A stretch of DNA of 64,000 nucleotides from Kordiimonas gwangyangensis DSM 19435 = JCM 12864 (GTDB taxonomy: Bacteria; Pseudomonadota; Alphaproteobacteria; Sphingomonadales; Kordiimonadaceae): assembly GCF_000375545.1 (NCBI RefSeq), contig NZ_AQXF01000006.1, forward strand, positions 124,001 through 188,000, in the 5' to 3' direction. A model generated the notes under the pieces. That model worked only from the letters and a program-made list of their open reading frames with translations, had not been told where the DNA came from and did not search any database. This document shows positions 1 to 10,742 of the stretch, piece after piece (the first letter of the stretch is position 1; the number at the start of each line of letters is the position of its first letter). The translations under genes were made by a program, and so were the position numbers.

Positions 1-602
1 TGATAGGCTTTTTCGCCCGCACGGTCGAAATACTGCTGCGCGTCGATTGAGTAGGAAATCACCACCTGCGCACGGCCGCTTGCGATCAGCGCAAACGCGT
101 CGTCCATCGTGTTGGCATATAGGATCGACTTCGCGAATGACAGACGCCGCTGCGCGATGGAGCTGACATGGAGGCCTTCGTCACCAGCAAGGGTTTTGCC
201 TTTGAGGTCATCCATGCTGTGCACCTTCTCCACACCCTTGGCGGTGTAGGCATGCATCGACAGCCGATTGAACACAGGCGTGAACCTTAGCTCCGACAAT
301 TCCTTGCCATTGTCGCGGTAAAACTTTTCATCCTCCGACGCCATGTACATGCAGTCATATTCATGTTGGAAGAAGGCGCGGGTGAACCGCTTGACCGGCA
401 GCATATGCAGGTCAACGCCTACAGGGCTACCCGCTGCAATATCCTTGTAGAAATCCCAATAAGGGCTTGGCTTGTCCTTCTCGAACACACCTTTGATCGC
501 GGGTCCGCCAATGCGGATGGCATGGTCTGCGCGTGCAGGAACAACCGCCAAGGCCATCAACCCTGCCAACGCCATCATGCCCGCAAGAACCCGCTTTATC
601 AT
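1..602 (-). CDS. Periplasmic substrate-binding-protein-like gene, C-terminus cut by window edge
   Basis: About 200 residues are visible. They begin with a clear Sec signal peptide (MIKRVLAGMMALAGLMALAV, cleaved after PARA), so the mature protein is periplasmic. The rest reads like a type 2 periplasmic binding fold (SBP_bac_3 or TRAP/ABC-type). Examples are the early strand DHAIRIGGPAIKG, the stretch DLKGKTLAGDEG before a predicted hinge, and MDDAFALIASGRAQVVISYS, the usual 'solute readout' segment of these proteins. No transporter genes lie on the visible side. Partners, if any, would be beyond position 1. It could also be one of the stand-alone 'transporter substrate-binding domain' proteins that are not part of a transporter. 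Start is the ATG at 602. The ligand cannot be inferred. Confidence 0.6.
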   Translation of the reverse strand, partial: MIKRVLAGMMALAGLMALAVVPARADHAIRIGGPAIKGVFEKDKPSPYWDFYKDIAAGSPVGVDLHMLPVKRFTRAFFQHEYDCMYMASEDEKFYRDNGKELSELRFTPVFNRLSMHAYTAKGVEKVHSMDDLKGKTLAGDEGLHVSSIAQRRLSFAKSILYANTMDDAFALIASGRAQVVISYSIDAQQYFDRAGEKAY

Positions 603-744
603 TCTAGCCAAACCCAAAAACACGTGATTAGCCACCCTAACCATTAGACTCGAAACGACTCGTAACTGTAGCCTTCAGCGAATCGGCTAAAGTGCTACTT
701 TAAGTGAGCTTATCAGCAATAGGTTAATGCTCTCTATCCGCCCA

Positions 745-778
745 TAAAAAGAAAAGCACCCCCGGATGGGAGTGCTTT
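745..778 (-). terminator. Intrinsic terminator of valS
   Basis: Read on the minus strand, the arms AAAGCAC (772-778) and GTGCTTT (753-759) enclose a GC-rich loop and are followed by a T-rich tract (complement of the A-run at 745-755). It lies about 40 bp after the valS stop codon. Confidence 0.75.
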
Positions 779-817
779 GCCTGTATCGTTTCGGAGGCGG
801 AGTAAGCGCCACACTTG

Positions 818-3457
<2,640 letters not shown>

Positions 3458-3698
3458 CTTCTATTCCGTTTTGTCACACTGTGGCCGCGCACACGCGCAG
3501 CCCTTCACATTTTTCCGGGCAATCCGGGGGCGCACAATGCACAATTCTGGCACAAAACAAAAGCCCGAACTCGCGCTTTTCCGCAACTTTCTGGCCGCTT
3601 TCGCGCGCATTCTGTGCCCACCCTGCACCAATGGCCAATTGGCGCATGCTTTTGCCCCGTGTTAGGCTGGGCACAAGCATTCGGGAAGGGAAGCCAGC

Positions 3699-4745
3699 AT
3701 GCGACTTGTCGCCATCATGCTTTTGTTTGTCAGCGCGGGTATGGCCCGCGCGGTGGATGATGCTGCGCAAGCCCCTGCCCCCATCGCCAGCGCCCCCATT
3801 GACCTGACCGACAACCGGGTTGAAGTGCACATGACGGCCGCTGGCGTGCCGGTCAAACTGCTGCTGGATACTGGCGCATCCACCTCCCTGCTGTTCGAAA
3901 GCGACGCGCTGAATAAAGCAGAGCTCACCTTCACGGAGGAACGGCACATCAGCTTCCCGGCGTTCGCGAAGGGTGCCACAGGCGCGCGCATCAGCGCGCT
4001 GACCTTCAGCGCCGTGCCGGACTTCACCACCACAAGCGATACAGTGCTGTACCTCAAGGCGGATGAAGGCATCGTGGCTGATATTGGCACCAAATTCTCC
4101 GGCATTCTGGGTCGCGATTTCCTGAGGAACTATGTGGTGGAGATTGTGCCCTCCGACCGGGTGATGAACATCTATGCGGGCGGCACGGACCTTAGCGCCC
4201 ATTACAGGCTGTCTCATGACCTGGTGATGGAGGAAGACACACCCTACCTGATGCACCGTTTCCGCCTGCCGTGGGAGGAATGGCCATCCACGAAAAAGCT
4301 GCTGCTCGACACCGGCTACCCCGGCGGTGTGGTGCTGTGGCATGACCGGCATTTTGACCGTGTCGCCACGCCGGATGAGCGGGAGAGCCTGCGCGCAGAA
4401 GGCAAAGGCATCGTCTTTTTCGGGCTGATCCGCTTCTCCAAGCTTCTTTACCGCAACCTCGCGGTTTTTGTCGGCCCCTCACGCGCCGGGCAGCTTGAGG
4501 ACCGGGACGGGCTTATTGGCGCCAGCATGTTCCTGCCCTTCCGCTATGTGATTGATCTCTCTGGCGGCAAGCTGCTGATGGAAGCGCGCAATCGCTCCCG
4601 CGGGATTGGCTATAGCATCAGCAATGAAGTGATCTACACACCGGGCAATGAGGAGTTCATCATCAAGGACCTGCGGCCGCGCCCCTCCTCCACGCCCAAA
4701 TCCACCTTCACCAAGGACGCAACAGAAATTGTGCCCGAACAATAG
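3699..4745 (+). CDS. Exported retropepsin-like aspartic protease, duplicated domain
   Basis: The 348-aa product has an N-terminal signal peptide (residues 1-18, cleavage after ARA). It carries two aspartic-protease active-site motifs: LLLDTGAS with D57-T58-G59, and LLLDTGYPG with D204-T205-G206. The first is followed by the flap-side motif SGILGRDFL (134-142). The second half has DGLIGASMFLPF in the equivalent place. Two DTG motifs in one chain imply a fused pair of retropepsin-like halves, or a pepsin-like bilobed enzyme acting in the periplasm. The family is known from bacterial 'aspartyl protease' proteins; the substrate is unknown. The ATG at 3699 has GGAAGGG upstream. The gene stands alone, divergent from valS and convergent with popZ, and interrupts an otherwise co-oriented valS/popZ/tolC/pcm block. 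Confidence 0.8.
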   Translation: MRLVAIMLLFVSAGMARAVDDAAQAPAPIASAPIDLTDNRVEVHMTAAGVPVKLLLDTGASTSLLFESDALNKAELTFTEERHISFPAFAKGATGARISALTFSAVPDFTTTSDTVLYLKADEGIVADIGTKFSGILGRDFLRNYVVEIVPSDRVMNIYAGGTDLSAHYRLSHDLVMEEDTPYLMHRFRLPWEEWPSTKKLLLDTGYPGGVVLWHDRHFDRVATPDERESLRAEGKGIVFFGLIRFSKLLYRNLAVFVGPSRAGQLEDRDGLIGASMFLPFRYVIDLSGGKLLMEARNRSRGIGYSISNEVIYTPGNEEFIIKDLRPRPSSTPKSTFTKDATEIVPEQ

Positions 4746-4800
4746 CTTGTTCAGGCACATGGAAACTGTTTGAAATGTGTGAGGCGTGAGCCCTCCGCCG

Positions 4801-5385
4801 CTATTTGCGGCGCGCAATCCGGGCCACTTCACGCTCAACCGCGTCCTGCACGATGGCAGGCAGGTGTTCATCAAGCCAGCCTTGCAGCATCGGCTTCAGC
4901 ATGGCGCGCACAAGGCCCTCAAGCGTGTTATCCGCACCCGCGTAACCTGCCACCATCATTTGTGTGAGGTGGGCGAAGCTCTCCGCCGTGCGGTTTTCAA
5001 CCGGTGGCGAAACGATGGCTTCTGCGTCACCAGCAAAGTCCGTCAGTTCAAAGACGTCTTCTTCCTCAGGCTCCGGCTCATACACTGGGGCTGGTGCCGG
5101 GGTCGGCATTGGTTCCGGCTCCGGAATGGGTTCGGGCTCGGGCCATGGTTCAGGCTCGGGCTCTGGTTCCGGGAACGGCTCTGGTTCGGGTTCTGGTTCC
5201 GGCTCAGGCTCAGGTTCTGGCTCGGGTTCCGGCTCAGGCTCTGGCTCAGGCGAAGGCGCTTCATCAAAGGTGTCATCCACCTCTGCTTCCGCGGCGTCTT
5301 CTTCCGACTCATCAGAAATGATCCGGCGTATAGACGCCAGGATCTCTTCCATTGTCGGTTCGTCTTCGGATGCGTTGTCGCTCAT
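4801..5385 (-). CDS. popZ: Polar organizing protein PopZ (DUF2497 family)
   Basis: This 194-aa protein has the PopZ layout. It has an N-terminal amphipathic helix, [17 protein letters not shown] (about 8-24). An acidic, proline-rich linker (about 43-110) is made almost wholly of Glu-Pro repeats. The conserved C-terminal oligomerisation helices include [20 protein letters not shown] (157-176) and end [12 protein letters not shown]. PopZ self-assembles at cell poles and anchors ParB-bound centromeres and regulators in alphaproteobacteria. The start is placed at the ATG at 5385 because homology begins there; the 20 residues readable upstream are not PopZ-like. Next to a TolC-type gene it keeps the arrangement I recall from Caulobacter. 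The linker is a near-perfect dipeptide repeat, unlike the more mixed PED linker of Caulobacter PopZ. Confidence 0.9.
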   Translation of the reverse strand: MSDNASEDEPTMEEILASIRRIISDESEEDAAEAEVDDTFDEAPSPEPEPEPEPEPEPEPEPEPEPEPEPFPEPEPEPEPWPEPEPIPEPEPMPTPAPAPVYEPEPEEEDVFELTDFAGDAEAIVSPPVENRTAESFAHLTQMMVAGYAGADNTLEGLVRAMLKPMLQGWLDEHLPAIVQDAVEREVARIARRK

Positions 5386-5524
5386 AGACCAGCCAGTATT
5401 AGAACTCCCTAGACCACAGGTACCGTTTAGAGAGTCACGTGTCAATAATTCTTAAACTAGCAAAGGAAGTTACGAACAACACGCACAAAAAGCGCAAGCA
5501 CGCAAAAACAGCTATTTTTCATGA

Positions 5525-5550
5525 AAAAAGGGGCCAGAAGGCCCCTTTTT
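5525..5550 (-). terminator. Terminator between tolC and popZ
   Basis: Perfect 11-bp arms (5525-5535 and 5540-5550, GGGGCC/GGCCCC core) around a 4-nt loop, with A- and T-runs at the ends. It lies about 25 bp after the tolC stop, so popZ probably has its own promoter in 5386-5524. Confidence 0.85.
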
Positions 5551-5573
5551 ACCTGCGAAGTTTCGCAAATTAA

Positions 5574-6962
5574 TTATTCAACGTCCCAACCGATGAACTT
5601 GTCGTCCACTTTGTCGGTATATTGGTCCGGGTCGTAGCGGGTAACGCCGAGGCCGAGATCCTGCGCGGTCAGGCGACCGGTTGCGGACACGAGGCTGTAG
5701 GCGGCCACGAACTCGTCACGCTGTGCACGCACAAGCGCCACGCGGGCGTTCAGAAGCTCCTGTTCGGCGTTCAGCACGTCAAGCGTGGTGCGGGAACCCA
5801 CATAGGCTTCCTGGCGAACACCCTCGAGCGCGATCTCGCTTGCACGAACCTGTGCTTCCGAAGACGTGATCTGGCCAACGGCTGCGCGGTACTGGTCCCA
5901 CGCGACGAACACGTTTTCCTGCGCCACACGCTCAGCCTGACGGATTTCCATCAGACGCTGGCTGCGGATTTGCTTGGCGCGGCGAATATCGGAGTGACGA
6001 GCGCCACCGGCATAAAGCGGCACGGTAACCTGCACACCGACAGCGCGACGTTGGTTGTCATTGGAGAAAGGCACCAATCCCTGCTGCGATTCAGTAAGCC
6101 CCGAGCTGGAACTGTCAGTCCAGCTAGCCTGCACACCGACTGTGGGCAGCAGCGCACCTTTGGCCTGCCTTACGGAATAATCAGCCGCACGTTCGGTATA
6201 TTTCGCGGCAATCACCGATGGGCTCAGTTCCATTGCAATCTCGATAGCAGCATCAAGGTCAACGGGAAGCTGCGGCTTCGCCTTTGGTGTCTCAAGCGTG
6301 GCTGGCGGACGGCCAACAACACGCTGGTATTGTGCGCGGCTCGCAGCCAGAGTTGCCTCGGCGGTCAGAAGCTGAGACTTGGCACCTTCAAGGCGGGCTT
6401 CGCTTTGCGCTACGTCAGTACGGGTTACTTCACCCACACGGAAACGGTCCTGGCTGGCTTGAAGCTGGCGGTCAAGAACCTGCACGTTGTTGGCGTTCAG
6501 GGCCACAACGGCTTCGTCACGCACCACATTCATGTAAGCCGAAACGGCATCCAGCAGGATTTGCTGTTCAACCGACAGCAGTTGCGCGCGGCCCGCAAGC
6601 ACGTTGTTGCGCGCGCCCTTGACCGCGTTGCGGTCCTGAAAGCCGCGGAACACGTTCATGCTGGCTGTCACACCGTATTGTTCGGATTCCCCCGGTGTCG
6701 AAGGGTCGTATTCCCCGCTCTCACCGATTGCTCTTGTACTGGTATCCGAGTAACTGTACTCGCCCTGAAGCGACGGCAAAAAGCCTGACTTCGCGCGGGA
6801 AATGCTTTCGTCAACGGCACGCAGTGCGGCGCGTTGAGCCATCAATTGCGGGTTACTTTCGTAAGCTGCCGCGAGCGCTTCTTCGAGCGTCTCACCGCTT
6901 GCTGCAAATGTCCCGGTAAGCACCGTTGCCATGGCAACGAGTGATACGATCCCCTTTTTCAT
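5574..6962 (-). CDS. tolC: TolC family outer-membrane efflux / type I secretion channel
   Basis: The 462-aa product has a signal peptide (1-20) and two OEP repeats of long helices and short beta hairpins. The first repeat starts TLEEALAAAYESNPQLMAQRAAL (about 25-47), and the halves are joined near residue 250. SYSDTSTR-type aromatic strands and NVFRGFQDRNAV are typical of TolC strands and coils. It would trimerise into the channel spanning outer membrane and periplasm for type I secretion or RND export. No inner-membrane partners are adjacent. The ATG at 6962 has AAGGAG upstream. It follows the pcm-like gene on the same strand, 150 bp apart, and a strong terminator follows it. Confidence 0.9.
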   Translation of the reverse strand: MKKGIVSLVAMATVLTGTFAASGETLEEALAAAYESNPQLMAQRAALRAVDESISRAKSGFLPSLQGEYSYSDTSTRAIGESGEYDPSTPGESEQYGVTASMNVFRGFQDRNAVKGARNNVLAGRAQLLSVEQQILLDAVSAYMNVVRDEAVVALNANNVQVLDRQLQASQDRFRVGEVTRTDVAQSEARLEGAKSQLLTAEATLAASRAQYQRVVGRPPATLETPKAKPQLPVDLDAAIEIAMELSPSVIAAKYTERAADYSVRQAKGALLPTVGVQASWTDSSSSGLTESQQGLVPFSNDNQRRAVGVQVTVPLYAGGARHSDIRRAKQIRSQRLMEIRQAERVAQENVFVAWDQYRAAVGQITSSEAQVRASEIALEGVRQEAYVGSRTTLDVLNAEQELLNARVALVRAQRDEFVAAYSLVSATGRLTAQDLGLGVTRYDPDQYTDKVDDKFIGWDVE

Positions 6963-7112
6963 ATGCGTCTCCTTGTTTCCTCGCTGTTGTTTTTATTGGC
7001 GGCCAGCTTTTCATCAGCCTTTACGCCAAGGGGTTTGTGTTTTTATCACTATTCAAAAATTAACTCCACCCGGATTAAGATACAGCGATTGGCATCTCAT
7101 TCCTGCGTAGCG

Positions 7113-7766
7113 TTAAAATACAAAACCTTTTTCCGCCTCGAAACCCGGAAGCGGTTGAATGTTTGCATCAAACAGGTCCCTGCCAGATGCAATACCATCC
7201 TCCATGGTCACGATATGGGCGCGGCCCTGCCCGTCTTCAAGTTTTACGCACAAAAGGCGGCCGCCCTCTTTTAATTGTTTAATGAGCGCGTCCGGGATCA
7301 CCTCAACCGCGCCTTCGATCACGATCACATCGAAGGGGCCCTGTTTGGCAACACCCGCGTTCAGCGCACCGCTGACAACCGCGGTATTCATGATCTCAAG
7401 GTTCGCGAGTTTTTTCTCAGCCATCGCCACAAGCTCGGGGTCTGTCTCGAGGCCAACAACGGCGTCAGCAAGGCCCGCAAGCACAGCGGTTGAATAGCCG
7501 GTCGCGCAACCGATATCGAGCACAAGGTCCTTCGGGCCGATCTCAGCGGCATCAAGAAGACGCGCGAACACCATCGGCTCCATAAGGAAACGACCATCGC
7601 CAATCGGCAGGTCTTCATCCACATAAGCAACGGAACGTTTGGCTTTCGGTACGAACTGCTCCCGCGGGATCGCGCGGATAGCCTCGATCACACGTTCGTC
7701 ATTCATTTCGTTCACACGAAGCTGACAATCGATCATATGGCTGCGGGCGACTGCTGATTCGGTCAC
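7113..7766 (-). CDS. pcm: Protein-L-isoaspartate O-methyltransferase-like protein
   Basis: This 217-aa SAM-dependent methyltransferase matches the PCMT family across the N-terminal region (QLRVNEMNDERVIEAIRAIPREQFVP, read in two parts) and motif I, VLDIGCATGYSTAVLA (82-97). The classical family repairs isoaspartyl residues in aged proteins. Here the usual TISxPxM active-site loop is replaced by GRFLMEPM (58-65), lacking the expected Ser, and motif I has GCATG rather than GTGSG. This alphaproteobacterial subtype usually sits beside tolC, as here, so its substrate may differ from classical Pcm. Start is the GTG at 7766, preceded by AGGGG at good spacing. It is the first gene of the pcm-tolC-popZ set. 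Confidence 0.75.
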   Translation of the reverse strand: MTESAVARSHMIDCQLRVNEMNDERVIEAIRAIPREQFVPKAKRSVAYVDEDLPIGDGRFLMEPMVFARLLDAAEIGPKDLVLDIGCATGYSTAVLAGLADAVVGLETDPELVAMAEKKLANLEIMNTAVVSGALNAGVAKQGPFDVIVIEGAVEVIPDALIKQLKEGGRLLCVKLEDGQGRAHIVTMEDGIASGRDLFDANIQPLPGFEAEKGFVF

Positions 7767-7980
7767 GGCTGGAACCCCTATTTCACATAAAACTGTTTAC
7801 GGCTTTTGCCGCTTTATAAATAGGCACGCGGCCATAGTCATGCAAAAAATCACTTGAACGACAGGCTTATTGCCACAGGCGGCCGCCAATCCCCATCCGG
7901 TTGCGGCGAACGGACGCATCTGCGCGACCGAATGATAGGCAGCGCAAGGCTCACGCAAGGCGCGCGAACCCCGCATGCGA

Positions 7981-8958
7981 TCAGCCGAAATCAATCTCGC
8001 GCGGGTCATGCATCGGGAAGGTGCTCGGCGGTAGTTCCGCAGGCACGCTTGGCTCATAGACGATGCGGTTGCGGCCCAGCTTCTTCGCGGTATAGAGCGC
8101 CTTATCGGCGCGGCGAAGCGCCTGGTCGAAACTGTCATCATCCTCGGACACATCGGTCATGCCAATGCTGACGGTGAGCGAAACACTCTCCCCCTCCACA
8201 AGCGACACCTGATGGCTGATACGGCTTTTCAGCCGCTGGAGCACCTCGTTCGCGCCCTGCTGGTCGGTCGCGGGCAACAGAATGCCAAATTCCTCACCAC
8301 CCAGGCGGCCAAGTGTATCTTCGCGCCGGAGGCTGTGTTCACAGATTTCAGCAACGGTCGCGAGCGCACGGTCGCCCGCCTCATGGCCGAAGCGGTCGTT
8401 GACCATCTTGAACCGGTCGATATCGATGATGGCGACGGTGAGTTCCGTGCTGTGGCGCTTCATGCGCGCAATCTCACCCTCCGCCGCATTCATGAAATAG
8501 CGGCGGTTGAAACATTTGGTCAGCGGATCGACGGCAGCGAGATACGCGAGCTCCTTGTTGGCGGCTTCAAGCTCACGCCGGCCGCGCACCAGCTCAAGCT
8601 GGGTTTTCACCCGCGCGCGCACAATGCTGCGCTCAAACGGCTTACGAATATAGTCCACCGCGCCGAGCGCGAAGGCCGATGTCTCGTCCTCGGTTTCTGT
8701 GTGCAGGCCGGTAATAATGATGATGGGGATATGCTTTGTGGCCTCATTCGCCTTCAGGCGGCGGCAGATCTCGAAACCGTCGATATCCGGCAACACAACA
8801 TCCAGAAGGATTAGGCTCGGCTGTTTGTCCGCCGCGACCTTGAGCGCCTCGGCCCCGCTTTCAGCGGTGATCACCGCCCCCAGGTCTGAGATGGTGGATT
8901 CGAGAAGTTTCGCCATCACGCGAATGTCTTCTACAATCAATACCAGATCGTCTGTCAT
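7981..8958 (-). CDS. Response regulator with GGDEF diguanylate cyclase output (PleD-like)
   Basis: The 325-aa protein is a receiver domain (1-120) joined to a GGDEF domain (about 130-300). The phospho-acceptor is D53 in LILLDVVLPDID, with acidic E10/D11 and the conserved K in IRKPF. The cyclase site is GGEEF (220-224), preceded by an intact inhibitory I-site RRED (211-214). It should make cyclic di-GMP when phosphorylated and be feedback-inhibited by it. The C-terminal 25 residues are a proline-rich tail. Caulobacter PleD has two receiver domains; this has one. No kinase is adjacent. A second REC-GGDEF paralogue lies directly upstream at 9125-10042 on the same strand, 166 bp away. Confidence 0.92.
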   Translation of the reverse strand: MTDDLVLIVEDIRVMAKLLESTISDLGAVITAESGAEALKVAADKQPSLILLDVVLPDIDGFEICRRLKANEATKHIPIIIITGLHTETEDETSAFALGAVDYIRKPFERSIVRARVKTQLELVRGRRELEAANKELAYLAAVDPLTKCFNRRYFMNAAEGEIARMKRHSTELTVAIIDIDRFKMVNDRFGHEAGDRALATVAEICEHSLRREDTLGRLGGEEFGILLPATDQQGANEVLQRLKSRISHQVSLVEGESVSLTVSIGMTDVSEDDDSFDQALRRADKALYTAKKLGRNRIVYEPSVPAELPPSTFPMHDPREIDFG

Positions 8959-9124
8959 TCTTCACTCGCCCTCGATACCAATCGCACCCCGGCAAACTAT
9001 GCCAGCCCAGCCTAGCCTATTGCAACCTTTTTGCCAAAAAATGACACCGATTTCATAAAAGGAAACCGCGCTTAGGGGTAGAAACAACACCTTCAGTGGT
9101 GTTGACGCTACGGAATGCGCCTTT

Positions 9125-10042
9125 TCAGGGCATTGAGACACAGATTCGGTTACGCCCACCGCGCTTGGCGTCATAGAGCGCGACATCGGCGCGCTTGAGC
9201 GCATCCTCGATCTTGGCATCACGGTGATAGACTTCCGAAATACCAATGCTGGCCGACAGGCTGAAATCCTTTGGCGCGCCTGAGAAACGCACCCCGGCAA
9301 AAGCTTCCTGCACCCGGCCGAGCACCGTGCGGGCGCCAGAGATGTCCGAGACCGGCAAGAGGATGCCAAATTCCTCACCGCCGAGGCGCCCCACGCTGTC
9401 CTCATGCCGCACGATCTCGCGCAGGACTTGCGCTGCCTGCTGCAGCACCTCATCCCCTGCCGCGTGGCCATAGGTGTCATTCACATTCTTGAAGTGGTCA
9501 AGGTCCAAGACCGCCGTTGTCACCGCATAGTCATGTCGGCGCATGCGGCTAAGCTCCTGATCGGCGGTCGCGAGGAAATGATTGCGGTTCATGCAGCCCG
9601 TAAGCGTATCGATACTGGCAAGGCGCTGCAGCTCGATATTGGCGGCATTCAGCGCGCGGGCGCGCAAATCCAGTTCCAGCTGCAGTTTCACCCGCGCCCG
9701 TACGACAGACGGGTGCATGGGCTTGCGGATAAAGTCCGCGGCACCCGCTTCAAAAGCCTTTGTCTCCGTATCGGCGTCGGTTTCCTCACCGGTGATCAGA
9801 AGCACGGGGATATGTTTGGTGCGGCTGTCGGCCTTGATGGCGCGGCAGACTTTCATGCCGTCAATATCCGGCAGCTTCACGTCAAGAAGCACAAGGGTTG
9901 GGCGTTCTTCCAGCAACTTGACGAGGCCAGATTTGCCGGTTTCTGCCATGATTACATCGGCCACATCGCCAATAGCCCGCGCCGCCAATTCCCGTGCAAT
10001 CGGGCTATCGTCAATGATCAACACTTTTTCAAAAAAGCTCAT
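9125..10042 (-). CDS. Second REC-GGDEF diguanylate cyclase, paralogue of the neighbour
   Basis: The 305-aa product has the same layout as the downstream gene. The receiver has phosphorylatable D54 in VLLDVKLPDID. The GGDEF domain has GGEEF at 221-225 and I-site RHED at 212-215. The ATG at 10042 was chosen because GGGGGA precedes it and the receiver domain starts at once (MSFFEKVLIIDDS). The readable upstream extension to 10159 does not look like protein. The two genes form a tandem pair, probably from an old duplication, since they differ clearly in the linker and C-terminus. They likely answer different kinases. Role: c-di-GMP synthesis controlling motility, surface growth or cell cycle. Confidence 0.92.
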   Translation of the reverse strand: MSFFEKVLIIDDSPIARELAARAIGDVADVIMAETGKSGLVKLLEERPTLVLLDVKLPDIDGMKVCRAIKADSRTKHIPVLLITGEETDADTETKAFEAGAADFIRKPMHPSVVRARVKLQLELDLRARALNAANIELQRLASIDTLTGCMNRNHFLATADQELSRMRRHDYAVTTAVLDLDHFKNVNDTYGHAAGDEVLQQAAQVLREIVRHEDSVGRLGGEEFGILLPVSDISGARTVLGRVQEAFAGVRFSGAPKDFSLSASIGISEVYHRDAKIEDALKRADVALYDAKRGGRNRICVSMP

Positions 10043-10199
10043 AAATCCCCCGGCCCCTTTGCACGACCTGCAATGCCAAATTGGTATCGCCCCCAAGGCC
10101 TGACGGCCGCACGGCCATTTAAACCGCTTTGTGCACGCAATACAATATGAGAGCGTCAATCAGTGAGGTGCGAAATCGCAGAAGCGGTCAAAAAGAACC

Positions 10200-10228
10200 T
10201 TGACCACCCATGGGCGTGGTTCTATACG
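10200..10228 (+). promoter_or_regulatory. Promoter of tRNA-Cys
   Basis: TTGACC at 10200-10205, a 17-bp spacer, then TATACG at 10223-10228. Transcription would begin about 10 bp before the tRNA at 10247. Confidence 0.65.
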
Positions 10229-10246
10229 GTTCGGGCACCACAGAGA

Positions 10247-10320
10247 GGCGCGGTGGCGGAGTGGTGACGCAGCGGATTGCAAATCCGTGTACACCGGTTC
10301 GATTCCGGTCCGCGCCTCCA
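10247..10320 (+). tRNA. tRNA-Cys (anticodon GCA)
   Basis: This is a 74-nt cloverleaf with encoded CCA. The acceptor arms GGCGCGG/CCGCGCC pair perfectly. The anticodon loop reads TTGCAAA. The T-loop is TTCGATT. It is complete, and probably the only cysteine tRNA, though that cannot be told from the window. Confidence 0.95.
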
Positions 10321-10547
10321 CTTCCTCCCTGAAATTGCGACTTATTTAGCGTGCTGCAGCACTTGCGCAGCGGTGCGGTCCGTTTCTGTTTTCCGCGTAA
10401 CTATGTGTCTGCCTTCTGGCACAAAAACATCAATGCAGTTCCTATCATTTCTGCGGCATCGTGATGCAACAGACACGCAGCAACGCGAGTGAAACCGTTG
10501 GGTTTTGCGTTTTTTCTTGGCCTGTGTCAGAAAAATGAAATTAGGGC

Positions 10548-10575
10548 TTGGCAGGCGAAATTTTTTCGCTATAAA
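10548..10575 (+). promoter_or_regulatory. Promoter of tRNA-Asn
   Basis: TTGGCA at 10548-10553, a 16-bp spacer, then TATAAA at 10570-10575. The rest of 10321-10547 holds no gene I can support. Confidence 0.65.
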
Positions 10576-10617
10576 GGCCCCCATCGCGGCGCTGAGGCGC
10601 CAACATGAGCATACTGT

Positions 10618-10692
10618 TCCCCAGTAGCTCAGCGGTAGAGCAAGCGACTGTTAATCGCTTGGCCGGTGGTTCGAATCCGCCCTGGGGAGCCA
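10618..10692 (+). tRNA. tRNA-Asn (anticodon GTT)
   Basis: This is a 75-nt cloverleaf with encoded CCA. Acceptor arms TCCCCAG/CTGGGGA pair fully. The anticodon loop is CTGTTAA. The T-arm carries TTCGAAT. It is complete. Confidence 0.95.
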
Positions 10693-10700
10693 ATTTTGAG

Positions 10701-10730
10701 AACCCGGAAGCATTTGCTTCCGGGTTTTCT
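10701..10730 (+). terminator. Terminator after tRNA-Asn
   Basis: Eleven-bp arms at 10701-10711 and 10716-10726 (CCCGGAAGC/GCTTCCGGG core), followed by TTTTCTGC. It sits 8 bp after the tRNA and just before the convergent patatin gene. Confidence 0.88.
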
Positions 10731-10742
10731 GCTTTTATAGCC

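Noticed and set aside
4964-5455. Gly/Ser-repeat reading frame opposite popZ
   Set aside because: It is the complement of the Glu-Pro repeat of popZ. The repetition comes from the linker DNA and not from a second gene or a CRISPR array.
5622-6788. Open frame antisense to tolC
   Set aside because: No start signal and no family features; shadow of the tolC coding strand.
10342-10584. 80-residue frame between the two tRNA genes
   Set aside because: Composition is not protein-like and it covers the tRNA-Asn promoter.
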